A stretch of DNA of 64,000 nt from Pseudeuparius sepicola (Eukaryota > Arthropoda > Insecta > Coleoptera > Anthribidae). How positions within the stretch are numbered: position 1 is the stretch's first letter; every line of letters begins with the position of its first letter. The translations under genes were made by a program, and so were the position numbers. Of the stretch, positions 34,073 to 46,900 are shown one piece after another. Below the pieces are notes generated by a model. It was not told where the DNA came from, ran no database searches, and worked only from the letters and a program-made list of their open reading frames with translations. Location: NCBI GenBank assembly GCA_963920635.1, contig OY987303.1, forward strand, positions 49,909,223-49,973,222. Reading direction: 5' to 3'.

Positions 34073-36270
34073 CCCACTTAAGATAGTTTTCGTTATTTAT
34101 TTCCTTTATTTTCGATTTTAGAAAAAAGTTTCAAATAAAAATTAAACACGGTACGAAAAATCTTCTACACTAAAATTGTCCCATATGGCCGCGTCTGAGC
34201 GTCCTAATACAACCTTGATATTTGCCGTATTTTTTTGTATTTTTTTAGTTTGGGAAAAGTGCTAAATTATTTTTTTTAAGTTTTGTTTTTGAATACGTGT
34301 GTAAGATTCCATAAGCGAAAAAGCCTGTTAATTCGCCTTACCTATACGATAGTTATAAAAAGGAGCTTATTCAGTTGACACCTGCCACCTGGAAGCTGTT
34401 TTAAATGAGAAATGTTATAAATTATATAATTTTAGGGTCACATTTGTGCCTGGCCCCGTACAAAAATGAACAGATTTTGTGCTAGTAGTTACTAATATCA
34501 CAGCCCTATACAGGGTGATTCAAAACTATGCGGCACCCTTTCAGGGTCGTAATTTATTCGTTGAAATAGACGAAAAGTTCATATCAAGATGGGTTCAAAA
34601 ACGCTTTGTTACGAAGATACAGGGTGATTAAGCTTTCAAAAAATATATCGATTTTTGTTTATACCTTCCAAACCAATAATAATCAAAAATTACCTGCTCC
34701 TACTGCAATTCCATTTGAAAATCATTTCGTTTACTTAAAATAATAGTTACTTCAAAGTAAAGTAAAAAGTCCAAAAAGATGAGAAATAGCAAAAACTCAA
34801 ATTTTCCGCGAAAGGGAGAGAGATATGAAAAAAATGAAAGAGACATTTTTTGTTCCATATTGTATTGTTTATTCAACAAGATTATAAATTTTTTTATTGT
34901 ACAGGGCCGTACTATTTTTTTTGTTTAATTAATGGTACTGATTACTCATACCTCCGCCCCTGGTTATTTTGGAGACCTGATATTAACATGTGTTATGTCA
35001 CCCTATGAGGGTATTATTGTGTACCAAGTTTGGTTTAAATATTCTTATTGGTTTGTAAGGTATAAACAAAAATCGATATTTTTTTGAAAGCTTAATCACT
35101 CTGTATCTTCGTAACGAAGCGTTTTTGGACCCATGTTGATATGAACTTTGGTCTGTGCTAATATGTAAGTCAGATTTAAATACATAAATTTGTCATAAAT
35201 TTAGCCTGTGTCGGAATTAGGTAGGTATATCATTTTGGTATCACAATGTATACGGATTACCTTTGGTGGGTGTCACATTTACGCTCAGAAACAGGAGTTA
35301 GGAAATACCTGAAAAAAAAAAATAGAACAGTTTTTGTGTCAGTCTGCAAAGATTAATAGGTACTGGCAGATCTCCCCTTAAAGTATCAGAATTCGGGGCT
35401 TTTACCTTATTAGTATTTTAGTAATGTAATCAATACTAATATGACAATTAAAAGAATAACTGACAGCTGACAACTCTGTTTTTCTCAAGTTCCATTTCTG
35501 CTTTATTCAGGAATAGGAATGTGTATAAAACTTACTGAAAACGCATTTTTTTTCTGTTTCGACATTAAACACAAATGCTGATCGACCATTTCATACACAG
35601 AGTGCTTTTTTTTACCCATAAATTTATTTTATTAATCATTTCTCATTAAAACATCTTCCAGGTGGCAGGTGTCAACTGAAACTTCTTATTATACCTACTG
35701 GCATAATAAGCTGAATTAACAGTCTTTTTTGCTTACTTATGGAAGCTTACCGTAATTCAAAAACAAAATTTTAAGAAATAAAATTAATGTATGGCTTTCC
35801 CTAAATTAAGAAAAAAAATTGTAGTTACAAAAACCCAGGCATATTAGACAAACTGTATGTAAGAAAGATTTCGTACCGTTTAATTTTTATTAGAAACTTT
35901 TTCTTAACATCGAAAATAAGTGTCACATGTCACATTCCGACGAGCGTAGTTTGCTTTTCTTGTCCTTTGCAGTTGAATAATTTACAAACGAGGATTCCGA
36001 GAGCAAAATTGTAAGAAAAAAATTAATTTATTAAATTTATTTATCATCTTTAATTTATTAAAATAATTAATTTTCCGGTAAATTCAAAAATGTAAAAAAT
36101 ACAGGCCTTCCCATCCCAAATAACATAGTCATATGACTACCCGCTGTACGCAAATTTCCTACAATAAAAAAAAATCGTAATACCGTTTAAATTTTATTTA
36201 AACATTTTTTTACAAATTCGAAAATAAAGGAGATAACTAATGAAAAGCATCTTAAGTGGGACACCCTGTA
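34073..36270. mobile_element. Foldback element, 2.2 kb, containing another
   Basis: TACAGGGTGTCCCACTTAAG at the left mirrors CTTAAGTGGGACACCCTGTA at the right, a perfect 20-mer. Inner arm pairs such as GACACCTGCCACCTGGAAG (34377) and its mirror (about 35655) confirm long arms. The element at 34509 is nested within. Confidence 0.85.
34509..35155. mobile_element. Nested foldback element, right end truncated
   Basis: The left end is TACAGGGTGATTCAAAAC. The arm around CGTTACGAAGATACAGGGTG is mirrored at about 35085-35120. The outer about 50 bp of the right arm is missing. Non-coding. Confidence 0.7.
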
Positions 36271-36597
36271 TATTATTATATTTAGGCTGGAGTTTTTAGA
36301 TTGACGCAGAGGCGGAGGGGCGAGGTAGCTCAAGAATTTCGTACGTAAAAAAAATGATACAAATTTCTGTAAAAGTTTTAAAAATTTTAGCGCCAATTTT
36401 TTAAAATTATTGTTTTTCAATTTGTAGGGAAACCGAAATTCAACCGCAAAACGTGTCATTTGAAAACACGGCCGGAACAGGGGCAAACATTAATACCTAC
36501 ATCATCAAAATCCACCAACACAATTCACTAATATACAGCGAATATTCGATTTAAAATATATATATGTGTGTGTGTTTCGTAAAAGCTGTATAAACCA
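36271..36597. other. No supported feature
   Basis: AT-rich spacer between two foldback elements. A minus-strand open frame crosses the element boundary and is a shadow. Confidence 0.35.
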
Positions 36598-36601
36598 ATC
36601 T

Positions 36602-36627
<26 letters not shown>
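36598..36627. repeat. (TA)n microsatellite
   Basis: An almost pure TA run directly abutting the next foldback element, consistent with a TA-rich insertion target. Confidence 0.9.
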
Positions 36628-36632
<5 letters not shown>

Positions 36633-37234
36633 GGTGATTCAGGAGGAAATGTCAATATTTTAGGTACGTATTCGGGGACCCAAAATAAACATAAAAGTTC
36701 CTATAAACATGGGTCCTATTCCCGGCCGTTACCGAAATACAGAGGTAAACAACATTCAATTTAAGGTTTTTATTACATTATTTATAACAGGTAGGCTAGG
36801 TTTTGGGTGATTCAGGCGGAAATTCCTGTTGCTTAGCAATAGTAGACCTTAATCCTCTGGATTATTGTCTTTGGGGGTGGTTTAAATCATTGGTATATTC
36901 AAGTAAAGTAAACACTAGAGATGCATTACTCGATCGAATAATAAATGCAGCAGCAACTATAAGAAACAGGCCCGTATCCATTCATAGAGCGACCCGAGCT
37001 ATTCACCAGAGAGCTGACTTATGTTTAGAAGTAAACGGTGGCATTTTTGAAAACTATAAAACCTAGCCTACCTGTTATAAATAATGTAATAAAAACCTTA
37101 AATTGAATGTTGTTTACCCCTGTATTTCGGTAACGGCCGGGAATAGGACCCATGTTTATAGGAACTTTTATGTTTATTTTGGGTCCCCGAATACGTACCT
37201 AAAATATTGACATTTCCTCCTGAATCACCCTGTA
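36628..37234. mobile_element. Foldback element with 177-bp arms around a transposase tail
   Basis: TACAGGGTGATTCAGGAGGA mirrors TCCTCCTGAATCACCCTGTA. The arms 36628-36804 and 37058-37234 are equal in length (177 bp) and nearly identical. The 253-bp spacer holds a transposase C-terminus whose stop codon lies within the right arm. Same architecture as 1391-3122 on a smaller scale. Confidence 0.9.
36842..37066 (+). pseudogene. Tc1/mariner transposase C-terminal tail
   Basis: The frame reads VDLNPLDYCLWGWFKSLVY, the region of the third catalytic Asp in mariner-type transposases, then about 50 residues ending near LEVNGGIFENYKT and a stop. Everything upstream has been replaced by the inverted arm, so no activity is possible. 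Confidence 0.8.
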
Positions 37235-37789
37235 TATATATATATAAGATTGCTTTATACAACTTTTACGAAACACCATGAATCAATTTGAACAATAGAC
37301 CATGGAAAAGCCCACCAATAATCCTAATAAACCGTTGTCACTACATTGTTTCCTTTAACTCCAAAAATAAAGAAGTTTGGGGCGGGAGTAAAATGTAGAT
37401 TACCTACCCCCTGTACTTATAAATGTTCTTTAATTTTAAATATTTTGAGAATAAGAGAAATAAATTTTAGGTAGGTAGGTACATTGTTTTCGCAGGCGTC
37501 AATATAGTGTTTGGGATGAATATTATTATTGTTTCTTTGGAAAAACCTAATATTAGGTAGGTACCTATACCTAATTCTAAAAATAAAGACACTTGGATTT
37601 GTAGTATGCTTGAAAATACCACCTTAAGGCATGCAACGCTATATAATAAATTATTAGTGATGTTTAAAAAATTATTCTAATCTTATTATGTTACAGGAGC
37701 AACCGGGGTTTTCATTGAGACGCCCTGTATATTCAAATTGAAAAGGTACATGCCATCTTGCATTTAAGGTTCACAGTTCAAGCCAGAAT
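37235..37789. other. No supported feature
   Basis: AT-rich sequence before DDX11. A lone GACGCCCTGTATA end lies near 37720. Confidence 0.35.
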
Positions 37790-37968
37790 TAAATGATGTC
37801 TGTGGCGTTCTGGGAAAGTTCCTATCTTCGCCGTTAGAGCGCGCCACAAACGCGTAAATGAAAAATTGGCGGCAACTTGTATAACCTAACCTATTCTGTA
37901 CCTGCAAATCTCAGAATTATTATAATTTAATATTGACAATATTGTAGTGTTTTCTGAGCTGTGACAAG
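37790..37968 (+). promoter_or_regulatory. DDX11 promoter / 5' UTR region
   Basis: A locally CpG-rich patch (TTAGAGCGCGCCACAAACGC near 37835) lies just before the DDX11 start codon. No TATA box. The position implies a short 5' UTR. Confidence 0.45.
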
Positions 37969-40900
37969 ATGAACGAAAACGAGGAAGAAACGTTACCAGT
38001 TCCAGAAAACTTCGAATTTCCTTATACACCGTACGACATTCAACAATTTTTTATGGAAAACTTGTACACTACAATCGAAGAAAAGAAATTTGGAATATTT
38101 GAAAGCCCCACTGGAACGGTAACAACAACACAATTTAACCATTGGATTATTTTAATAACGTTTCAATAACTTTTTAGGGAAAATCATTGAGCATAATTTG
38201 CGGTGCTGTGAAATGGTTAAAAGACCACAACGAATTTGTTCGTCAACAATATAAGAACAGAATGAAAAATCTTGAGCTTGAAAAAGAAAGCATTGGTTCT
38301 GTATCATCTGACTGGTTGTCTGTACAATCAAAGGAAATAGAAATTAGCAGAAAGCTTGATAAACTGAAAATCAAGTTAAATAAAATGTTAGAATATGACA
38401 AAAAAATCGACGAGTTAAAAAAGAAAGAGAATAAATACAATAAGAAATTTGTACATAAAAATCTTTCAAAAATGGATTCCAAAGAAATCGAAGAAAAAAA
38501 TTTGGAAGAGGATGAATTATTACTTGAAGAACTCAGCAATTCAGATGAAGACAACTTATCAGACGAAGAGAATCAAGAAGATTGTTACCGACCAACAAAA
38601 GTATGTAATATATAGCTTCTGTTTTTAAACAGAAAATATTTGCTTTTTAGATTTATATTTGCAGCAGAACCCATTCACAACTATCCCAATTTATCGGTGA
38701 AATCGTAAAGTCGCCATTCGGCAAAAATATCAGGGTGGTTTCATTAGCATCACGACAAAATTACTGTATAAACCCAGAAGTTAAAAAACTGAAAAATATG
38801 GCCCTCATAAATGAAAGGTTAGTGGTTAGTATTAAATAGGGGTGCACCGAATAGTGAAATGTGGCATTGGCTGAATTCCAAATATTCGGCTAAATATTAT
38901 TCTGTTAATCCCTAAAATTAAAATTTATAGTATTTAATTGTCGAAATGCTTTTTAAGTTCTCAGTCGAGGCGCACCGAGGCACGCTGCTTTACGGCACGG
39001 TGTTCGTGCATATACCGCTACAAGTCCTCATATTCATAGTTATCCTTTCTTATATAGTGTGTTTAGCGCAATTCAGGTATTCAGGCCGTATATGATAATT
39101 TAATTGAAAAAAAAAAAAAACAAAACGGGCAGTACGTAACGTAATTACAGATGTGTTAAACTACTGGAAATTTGTCTCAAAATTCTGCAAAATATATTAT
39201 ACTTATTTCTACGTACTTAATCGCTAAAGCAATTTGTGTGTTTTTTTATTTTCATTGAGCTTATTACTTTTGTTTCTACATATTATCACTTCATCACTGC
39301 CGCTTCGTTATCATTAATAAAAAGATAAATGTTCATAATGTTGCTTGTTGCACGAGGTTTTTATGCAGTTTTCATTTCCTTAAAATTGCATTATTATCTC
39401 ACTAGAAGATAACCCACTTTAATCTTTGTAATCTGCTATAATCTGCTCTATAAAATGATAATGGAGTGATAGAGAAGCGATAATGAGTGCTGCATAAAGC
39501 CACCTTTAATAATTGTTGTTAATTGAATTTCTTTGCTCTATTGAAAAATGCAAAAATATATAGGGTATTTTATTTAAAAAATAATTGTTTTCATCTGTAA
39601 CTCTTAAACCACTGGAGTCTCTGTAAAAAAGTGTTTTAGAAATGTTTTTACAGAAACACACAATCTTCAACCTGAAAAAAGTTACGGCCACTCAAGAACA
39701 GTGACAAATATCGATTTGTGGTTTTCGCCATTAAGTCTACCCTGTACATAAATGTGAGAATTGTAGAAAATTTTCTTTCGATTTCAGATATGTATTCATA
39801 AAAACGCGTTTTGGAAATATAGACCAAACTTATATCCTATATCTTTTTCGAATTTTGAAATCTGCATATTTTTGCGATTCCAAAGATATATGTTATGTGT
39901 TTGCTCCAGCACTTTTTACATTACATACCGTTCATTTTTTTTAATGTTTGCACACCCTGTATCTCGGAAACGAAGCGTTTGCGGTTAAATTGAATATGAG
40001 AAAACATGTTAAAAATAGTGCCCCTAAATGTTCACAGTCATTTTGAGCCCACTCAAAATCAAGGTTCATATCATCAAATTTCGCCCTGACCAGGAATATC
40101 AACTTTAACTTTTTTGTCTGGATAATAATTAGAAAATGACCGTTATCGTTTTAGGGGCATTTATTTTCATTGTTTTTCTTTATAGTCAATTTATCCGCAA
40201 ATGTTTCGTTTCCGAGATACAGGATGTAAAAACATGAAAAAATACCCACACATCAATATAAAAAATGACAGACAAGAAAAGAAAGGAGAATGATTAGAGT
40301 TGCACCAAATGTTCAGCAGCATTTGGCAAGTCTGAATAATGTTTTTACGACTGGCTGAGGATGCACCTGACTCATATACCTGTATATTAACATATACCGC
40401 TTTTGGCCCTATTGCGCTCGGCAAGGCGCAGGGAACGAAAAGAGATGGAATTCGCCGCCATTTTTAACTCTATTTTGACAGTTTGAATGGTGGCTACCTT
40501 ATTCCTTGTTTAAATTTTTGTATAGAGCATAAATGAAATTGCGTTATACTTTTTGAAGGCGCCGGTAAAACCACAAAAGTCGCCGTGACATGCTTTTTTG
40601 ATGAGAGATGCGTTTTTAGTTTTTAATCGCGATTTTTTCTTTTGTACAGTTGATAGCTTTTCGTTCTCATATTTACGAGATCAAAACATGACCTGGTGCA
40701 AAAATGCAAAGAGGCTTTTACATCCAGATTGTGAAATTGCATTCCATAGGTAAGTAAATAAGTATAATTTTTTGCCAAATAATATTTTTTTCTCATCGAT
40801 ATTTTCTGATTTCTTGCTGATTTTTAGGTTTTCAAGAGAAGAAACTAAATTTAGAAAGTGGCTTAGTACTCTAGGTGTCATCGACTATAATATTCAAGAA

Positions 40901-43900
40901 GAAGTTCAAGAAATATCTCTGAGAGATGAGCATATAGACGTGACCTGGGGGGGGGCTAGGGGGGCTTAGCCCCCCCTACATTTCTATTAGCTCTCCCTAA
41001 AATGTAAAGGATGTGCGAAAATATGCTTCTCGTAAACAGAATAGATCTAACATTCTGACAACGCAACGTTACGCAACACGGCGAACACCGCACGCGCCTT
41101 TTTAAATTCACCAGTTTCGACGAATCGCTTGCTCTTGCGGAATCTTGCGCCTTGTGTCCCCACAAAATCAGACTGAAATTGAAACGCGCAAGCGAGAACG
41201 AACACACCGTGCCTGCTGCCGAGAGAAAGAGAGACGAGACGGGCGTCGGAGAATGTACTTTTGCTGTGCCAGACTCCAGACTTTTATTTTGTTATTCATC
41301 CAGTGTATTGTTGTTTCGTTATAATATGTACTATGTAAATAATCTTGCATCACAAAATAGCAGACATTCCCAACATTTTTTCTCTGGTTTCTACTCGGAA
41401 ACCTCTACTTTTTCATAATGTTTTTTCTTAAATGAATTAAAGATGATTCAAAATTACCAGTAGATAGACCCATACATTATTTTTTGAAGCCTTAAAATTA
41501 ACGTTTTTGGGTGTGGCACCTCAAGGGTGGTACAGGGTGATCCAATCAGTAACGTATTTAGAAGGGCGGGACCGAACCCATTTCGGAATTTGAAAATATT
41601 CACTCCAGCTTTAATTGGGATTTCCCAAGACTAATTTTATGTAATTTTTCTTCAAATTTTTGAAAAATTTCGCCTGCGGCGCATTTTTTAGAATTATTTT
41701 AAATGCCCTTCTTTAAAAATAAGACACAAAAATTGTCCCTCCACCACTCGAAATTAATTCCTATATACGTCACAGAAGTGATCCAAACTCGTAGCCCCGG
41801 CCTACCATTTTACAGAATGACATGTAAAAAATATACCTTTGTAAGTAGCGTACCGACTTTCAAAAATTTCTTCTTAATGGATTAAATAATTCCTTGTTGG
41901 AGCCCCGCATTTTCATGCGGCACCCGGCTCCGCAAAATCTTGAACCGGTCCTGATCAGCCCCCCTAAAAATACAACCTAGTTACGTCTACGGAGATGAGG
42001 AAAATGGAGACATTGTAATTTTCGATACGACAAAGAGAGCCACATTTCTGGAGCAAATAGAATTAACCGAAGAAATGCAAACAGCAGCAGCAAGTAAACC
42101 TGTTAACTGCGCAGATCACCGCCAGCAAAATTATTGAAGCTTATCAAAGAAGAGCATAGTGGTAGAAGTTGAAGTTAACAAGTTTTCTTTTGCTTGTATT
42201 TTTTAAACAAACAAAAATAAAAAGCTCTAAGGAATAAAACTAGCTGCCTAAAAATTTAGAAACAGGTATAGATATGTTCCTGGAAAATAGGTTATTATTA
42301 TTAAGTATTCAAAGAAATAATTATACCAAGTAATAGTGTATGAAAATGTTAGGTATAATGTTGTATAAAATATAAATGTACAATAATAATTATATTACTT
42401 CTCCTTATGATGATTAAAATATTGTTTTGATTAAGTTGTACAATTTCTCAACCTACTTAACTGCTTCGTTTTCCGAATGCATTAATTTAAAATTTAAACC
42501 AAAAATAGTGGACCTATGTTGTACTTTGAACTAAAATAATTTCCATTTTACACAAAACGACAACCAAGACATTACATTATTTATGGAACCCACCCGTATA
42601 AATTATTTCAAATTTCCCGCCTAATTTAGGGGTAAAAATGGCCGCCAAATTATTGCCCCGGTCGGACGTCTCTCTTGCGCGGCATAGGTTGCTATAGGTA
42701 TATGACCTGACCACAGAAAATATAGCTAGTGCATAGCTAGATATTCTGTGACCTGACATTTAAGTTGGAAAACAGTTGCTTTGTTTTTAATTGTTTCTTT
42801 ATATTTTGAATAAATTACATTTGCAAAAAAATGTAAATCTTACTATTTAGTTTTAATTTGTTTTATTTGATTCGCCAAATAATTAGACAAATATTTGTTT
42901 TTTAAGCATTATTAAAAATATTAGGTGCATCCCTAGTATTAAGGTACAGTTAGTTAGGTAGGCAATTGTCTTCGTGAGACTCTCACAGTTTCAAAACTCA
43001 CTTAAGCTAGATGCCAATGTAATGTCAGAATCCAAAGAAATATTAAATTACAAATAAAGACAAAATAGAGTGCATGGTCTTAGAAAAAAATTCTGCATTG
43101 CAGTATCATGTTCATTTCATGCCTCATGCAACAAACTTTCTTTCTTGTCTTGTAGACTTCAATCGTGGATATACTATACAGGGTATTCCCTTCTTAACCA
43201 GCCTTTACAGGATGTTAAAGTTTTCATTTATTTTAAATTACATTTTTTGGTCACGACTTACTTTTTAGTTTAGTAATTTCAGAATATTGAGAAAGTTAAA
43301 AAAAGGCGCAAAATATTTAAATCGGGGAAAAAGAAGTTTGATTGTGCAAAATAATTTAAAGAGGGTCACCGATCTATGAGCCGACCGCACACGCCTTTTC
43401 TTTGCCTCTATACATATAGCTCTACCTAAATTGGGCATGACATGATATGGCGCAACTGACTTGCAGGCGACGTCTGGCCATTCTCTTGCAGTATATGAAA
43501 ATATCATTATTATTCAAACCCACCAAAATACTTATACCAAAGATATATACTATATCTTTGCTTATATTGAAAGATTGCGTTGTTATAGGAAACAATTCCG
43601 CAATGAGGCTGAAAAGTTAAATGATACTTTATAGGGCCAACTTTTACAGGGTGCCCAATTTAGATGCAATAATGGATATAACTTTTTAAAGCCACCTTGT
43701 ATAATTGGGGTTGCATAAGAAAATTTGGGGTTGCATAAGAAAATTTTTGAGAAAAAGTAGAATTTCTGCAAATACGCCAAAATTTAAATTCTAGAGCGTT
43801 GCCTAAAAAGCAGATCATGCCTAATGAAAATTTTGACACGTACGTATGTCATTATGACAACCGCATTATTGGTCCATTTATTATCACCGCTATTTAAACC

Positions 43901-46900
43901 AAGTCTTCCCACAATCTTGGATTGGCAGAAAGCGTGACTGACGTATTAATAAAGACTGTTCACGGCTGTCATGTTTGACAGTTCTCTGGCTCACCATGCG
44001 CGCTTCCCGGAGACAAAATACAATGCAAAATACATTGTTGATCATGGGCGCCATCTAATTTTCAGAATATGAAGCTATAGCCGTGAGAAGTCTTATTAAT
44101 ACGTCAGTCAACGCTCCGAGGTCTCTCGGTCTTACCCTGTGTGATTTTTTCTTGTGGGACATCTAAAATCCAGGGTGTATAAAAATCGTCCCCAAAATTA
44201 GAACAGCGAATAAGAAAAGAAATAGCGTTAATTCCACCAGAATGGATTAGGAATGTGCTTAGTAGTTTTTACGACAGACTGGGCCATTGTCTAACTGTGA
44301 ATGGAGAACATTTCGAGCAATTGATTAATTGATTTTTAGGTACCATTGATTTATTGTGCCTATTTATTTATTAATAAACACATTTTGCAAGCTTAACATG
44401 CTTTACTTATCGTCGGTAAGTTATCACACGCAAAAATGTCAATATTTTCATTATGCATGGGGGCATGGCCTACTTTTTAGGCAACGCTCTCAAATTTAAA
44501 CTTTGGCGTACTTGCAAAAATTCTACTTTTTCTCAAAAATTTTCTTATGTAACTCCAATGAAATTTTACATGTTCGTATGCACAAAAAGGAGCTGATTCC
44601 AAATTTCAACAGAAAAGTGTATGGTGCCATTTAAAAAAACAAAGTTGGTTGCCATAGCAACGAAATGACTGGCTCCCAAAAAAAATTCAAGGTCAACTGA
44701 AAAACTTTTGGGCACAATGTAGAAAAATCGTACAATAATCACTTACTTTAATGCCGATTTCTGAGTTTTTATCGACGATTTTGAAACTGTTGATTTAAAA
44801 AAAATACTGGAATTTTTTTAAAATCATCATACCTATTCTTTTAGATGCTTGGACATGCAAAAAAAGACCTCCAAAGCATCACAGACTGACTCTAATGGAA
44901 AAATCATTAAAAAACAGAAAAATTCTTCCTGCAAATGCCAGTACTACAACCAAACAACCATCGAGGAGCTTCGCGACTTGTCCCTACTCGAAATTCAAAA
45001 TATCGAGGATTTAGTAACGGCCGGCAAGGACCTAAAAGCCTGTCCTTATTATGCTGCACGAAAAGCTTCCGAAGATGCCGAGATAGTCTTTGTACCATAC
45101 AATACACTGCTGCACAAAGCCACGAGGGAAGCGAATAACATAACCTTAAAAAACAATGTGGTCATAATAGATGAGGCGCACAATTTGATGGAAGCGTTGG
45201 CTCAGATGCACGGCACAGAATTGGGATATGTTCACGTGTACCACGGTTTAAATCAACTGAAATGTTATAAGCAGAGGTTTAACACACAGTTTTCCGCTAA
45301 AAATTTGTTGGCGATCAATCAGTTGATATTTGTCGTTGACAAGATTTTCCAGTTTTTAGGTAACAACTGGCAATTTTTTAAGTGTCTGAAATTCAATTAC
45401 CACTATGGGTATCTTCAAGCTACAATAATTGCCCAAATTTTTCCCATTTGACTGAAATCATATGTTTTTTTTCAGATAAAGTTAACAGCGAGGATAGTAC
45501 TGAGATATTCAAACTAGAAAACTTTGTATTGACAGTAGGCATTGATAACTATAACATGTTCAAACTTGTTGATTTTTGCAGAAGCAGTAGAATAGCTCAG
45601 AAGGTAATAGTTTCCAATCTGTGTGTATTATTTCATTGTTATTTAGGTTGTAGGTGCGAAATTACTCAGTAAAATACCCGATCCAAGAAGAGATGGCAAG
45701 AAAACCAGGGAAAAAAGGCATCAAAGACTTCTTGCAAAGTATCGAAAATAAGGGTGTTGTCCAAGAGACAACACAACCCAAAGAAGAAATTGAAATCCCA
45801 ATACCAAATAACGCTCTGTTACCAATTATTTCGTTTATAGAATCTCTAACATATTCACATGAAGATGGCAGGATTTTGTTTACGAAAAATTTGAACAAAA
45901 TTAACAACAAATTGCAATTTTTGTTGCTGAACCCTTCCACACATTTCAGCGATATTGTAAAAGAAGCAAGATCGGTAAGTACAGAATAGGTGGATATACA
46001 CTACCTACACAACTTATCCTTTACGTCAAATTGTCTATTGTGTTCGCAGTTCGCAAAAAAGTAATTATTATTATGAATTTTTCGTTGCAAGAATTGACTG
46101 ATTTTTTTGGGAAATTCCAATACCCTGAAAAATATACAGTGTGGCTTATATAAGAGGCTCACTCAAAATATCTCGCCTATTTTTTGACAGAAAAAATCGG
46201 TGGCGGGTGCGATCTTCTTTTGTCATAATGAAAGTTGCTGTCCATGCCCACCTATGACTGCTATGACCAAAAATCTAAAAACCACTGTAACTTTATTTCT
46301 AGAGGTACACAAAAAAGTAAAAAAAGGTAAGAAAAAAATATAATCATAATTATGAGGTTAAATTAAAGTAGACAGAGTAGGCTTTCAACATTTTGAAGAT
46401 AAAGTGTACTGAATCAAATGTCAACTTGTATACATTCTTTTCTGTTATGAAAATAAATTAGAAATAGGTACTTAATATTTTCAATTTAAAATAATACTTG
46501 GCAATTATCTTAAAAATGACAATAACAAAATATTGTACTGTTACAATAAATGCTCAGTGATTACCTATAGTATTTCAGTATTTACACACAAGTATTGGGG
46601 CACAGGGGGGGGGGCAAGGGGGGCAGTTGCTATTGTATTATACAAAATCTACATAGACAGTCGTTAAAATAAGATTGGCATGGAAAAAGTTAACATTACG
46701 TGACCAGAAAAATGAAGAAACTTTAATTCTCATAAGAGTAAACTGACTCTATTTGTAGAGATAGTGAAAAAAAGTTATAGAGAAAATTTATTTATCGTGA
46801 TAAGTTACCTGGGTGTACAAAATTTGAAAGCATTAGGCCTACTTTGATTTTTTTATTTATTTCTGGTTTTCTTCTATTAAATGATTTTCTGTAGGTAGTA

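Larger units (their letters stand above)
43645..44557. mobile_element. Tc1/mariner foldback remnant, right end truncated
   Basis: The left end is TACAGGGTGCCCAATTTAG. Arms around GAGAAAAAGTAGAATTTCTG (about 43750) and TTCTACTTTTTCTCAAAAAT (about 44520) pair. They enclose a mariner transposase tail and the MITE at 43933-44113. The outer right arm is lost. Confidence 0.7.

Noticed and set aside
38243..38554. A serine-rich 103-codon minus-strand frame
   Set aside because: It is the complement of the Glu/Lys-rich insert encoded by DDX11 exon 2.
40651..40928. The 40.65-40.93 kb open pieces as extra DDX11 exons
   Set aside because: Their phase does not fit exon 3, and exon 3 joins directly to the exon at 44845 with the conserved ERC-LDM sequence.
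45662..45940. A 92-codon minus-strand frame
   Set aside because: Antisense of DDX11 exon 6, which has correct splice borders and a family match.
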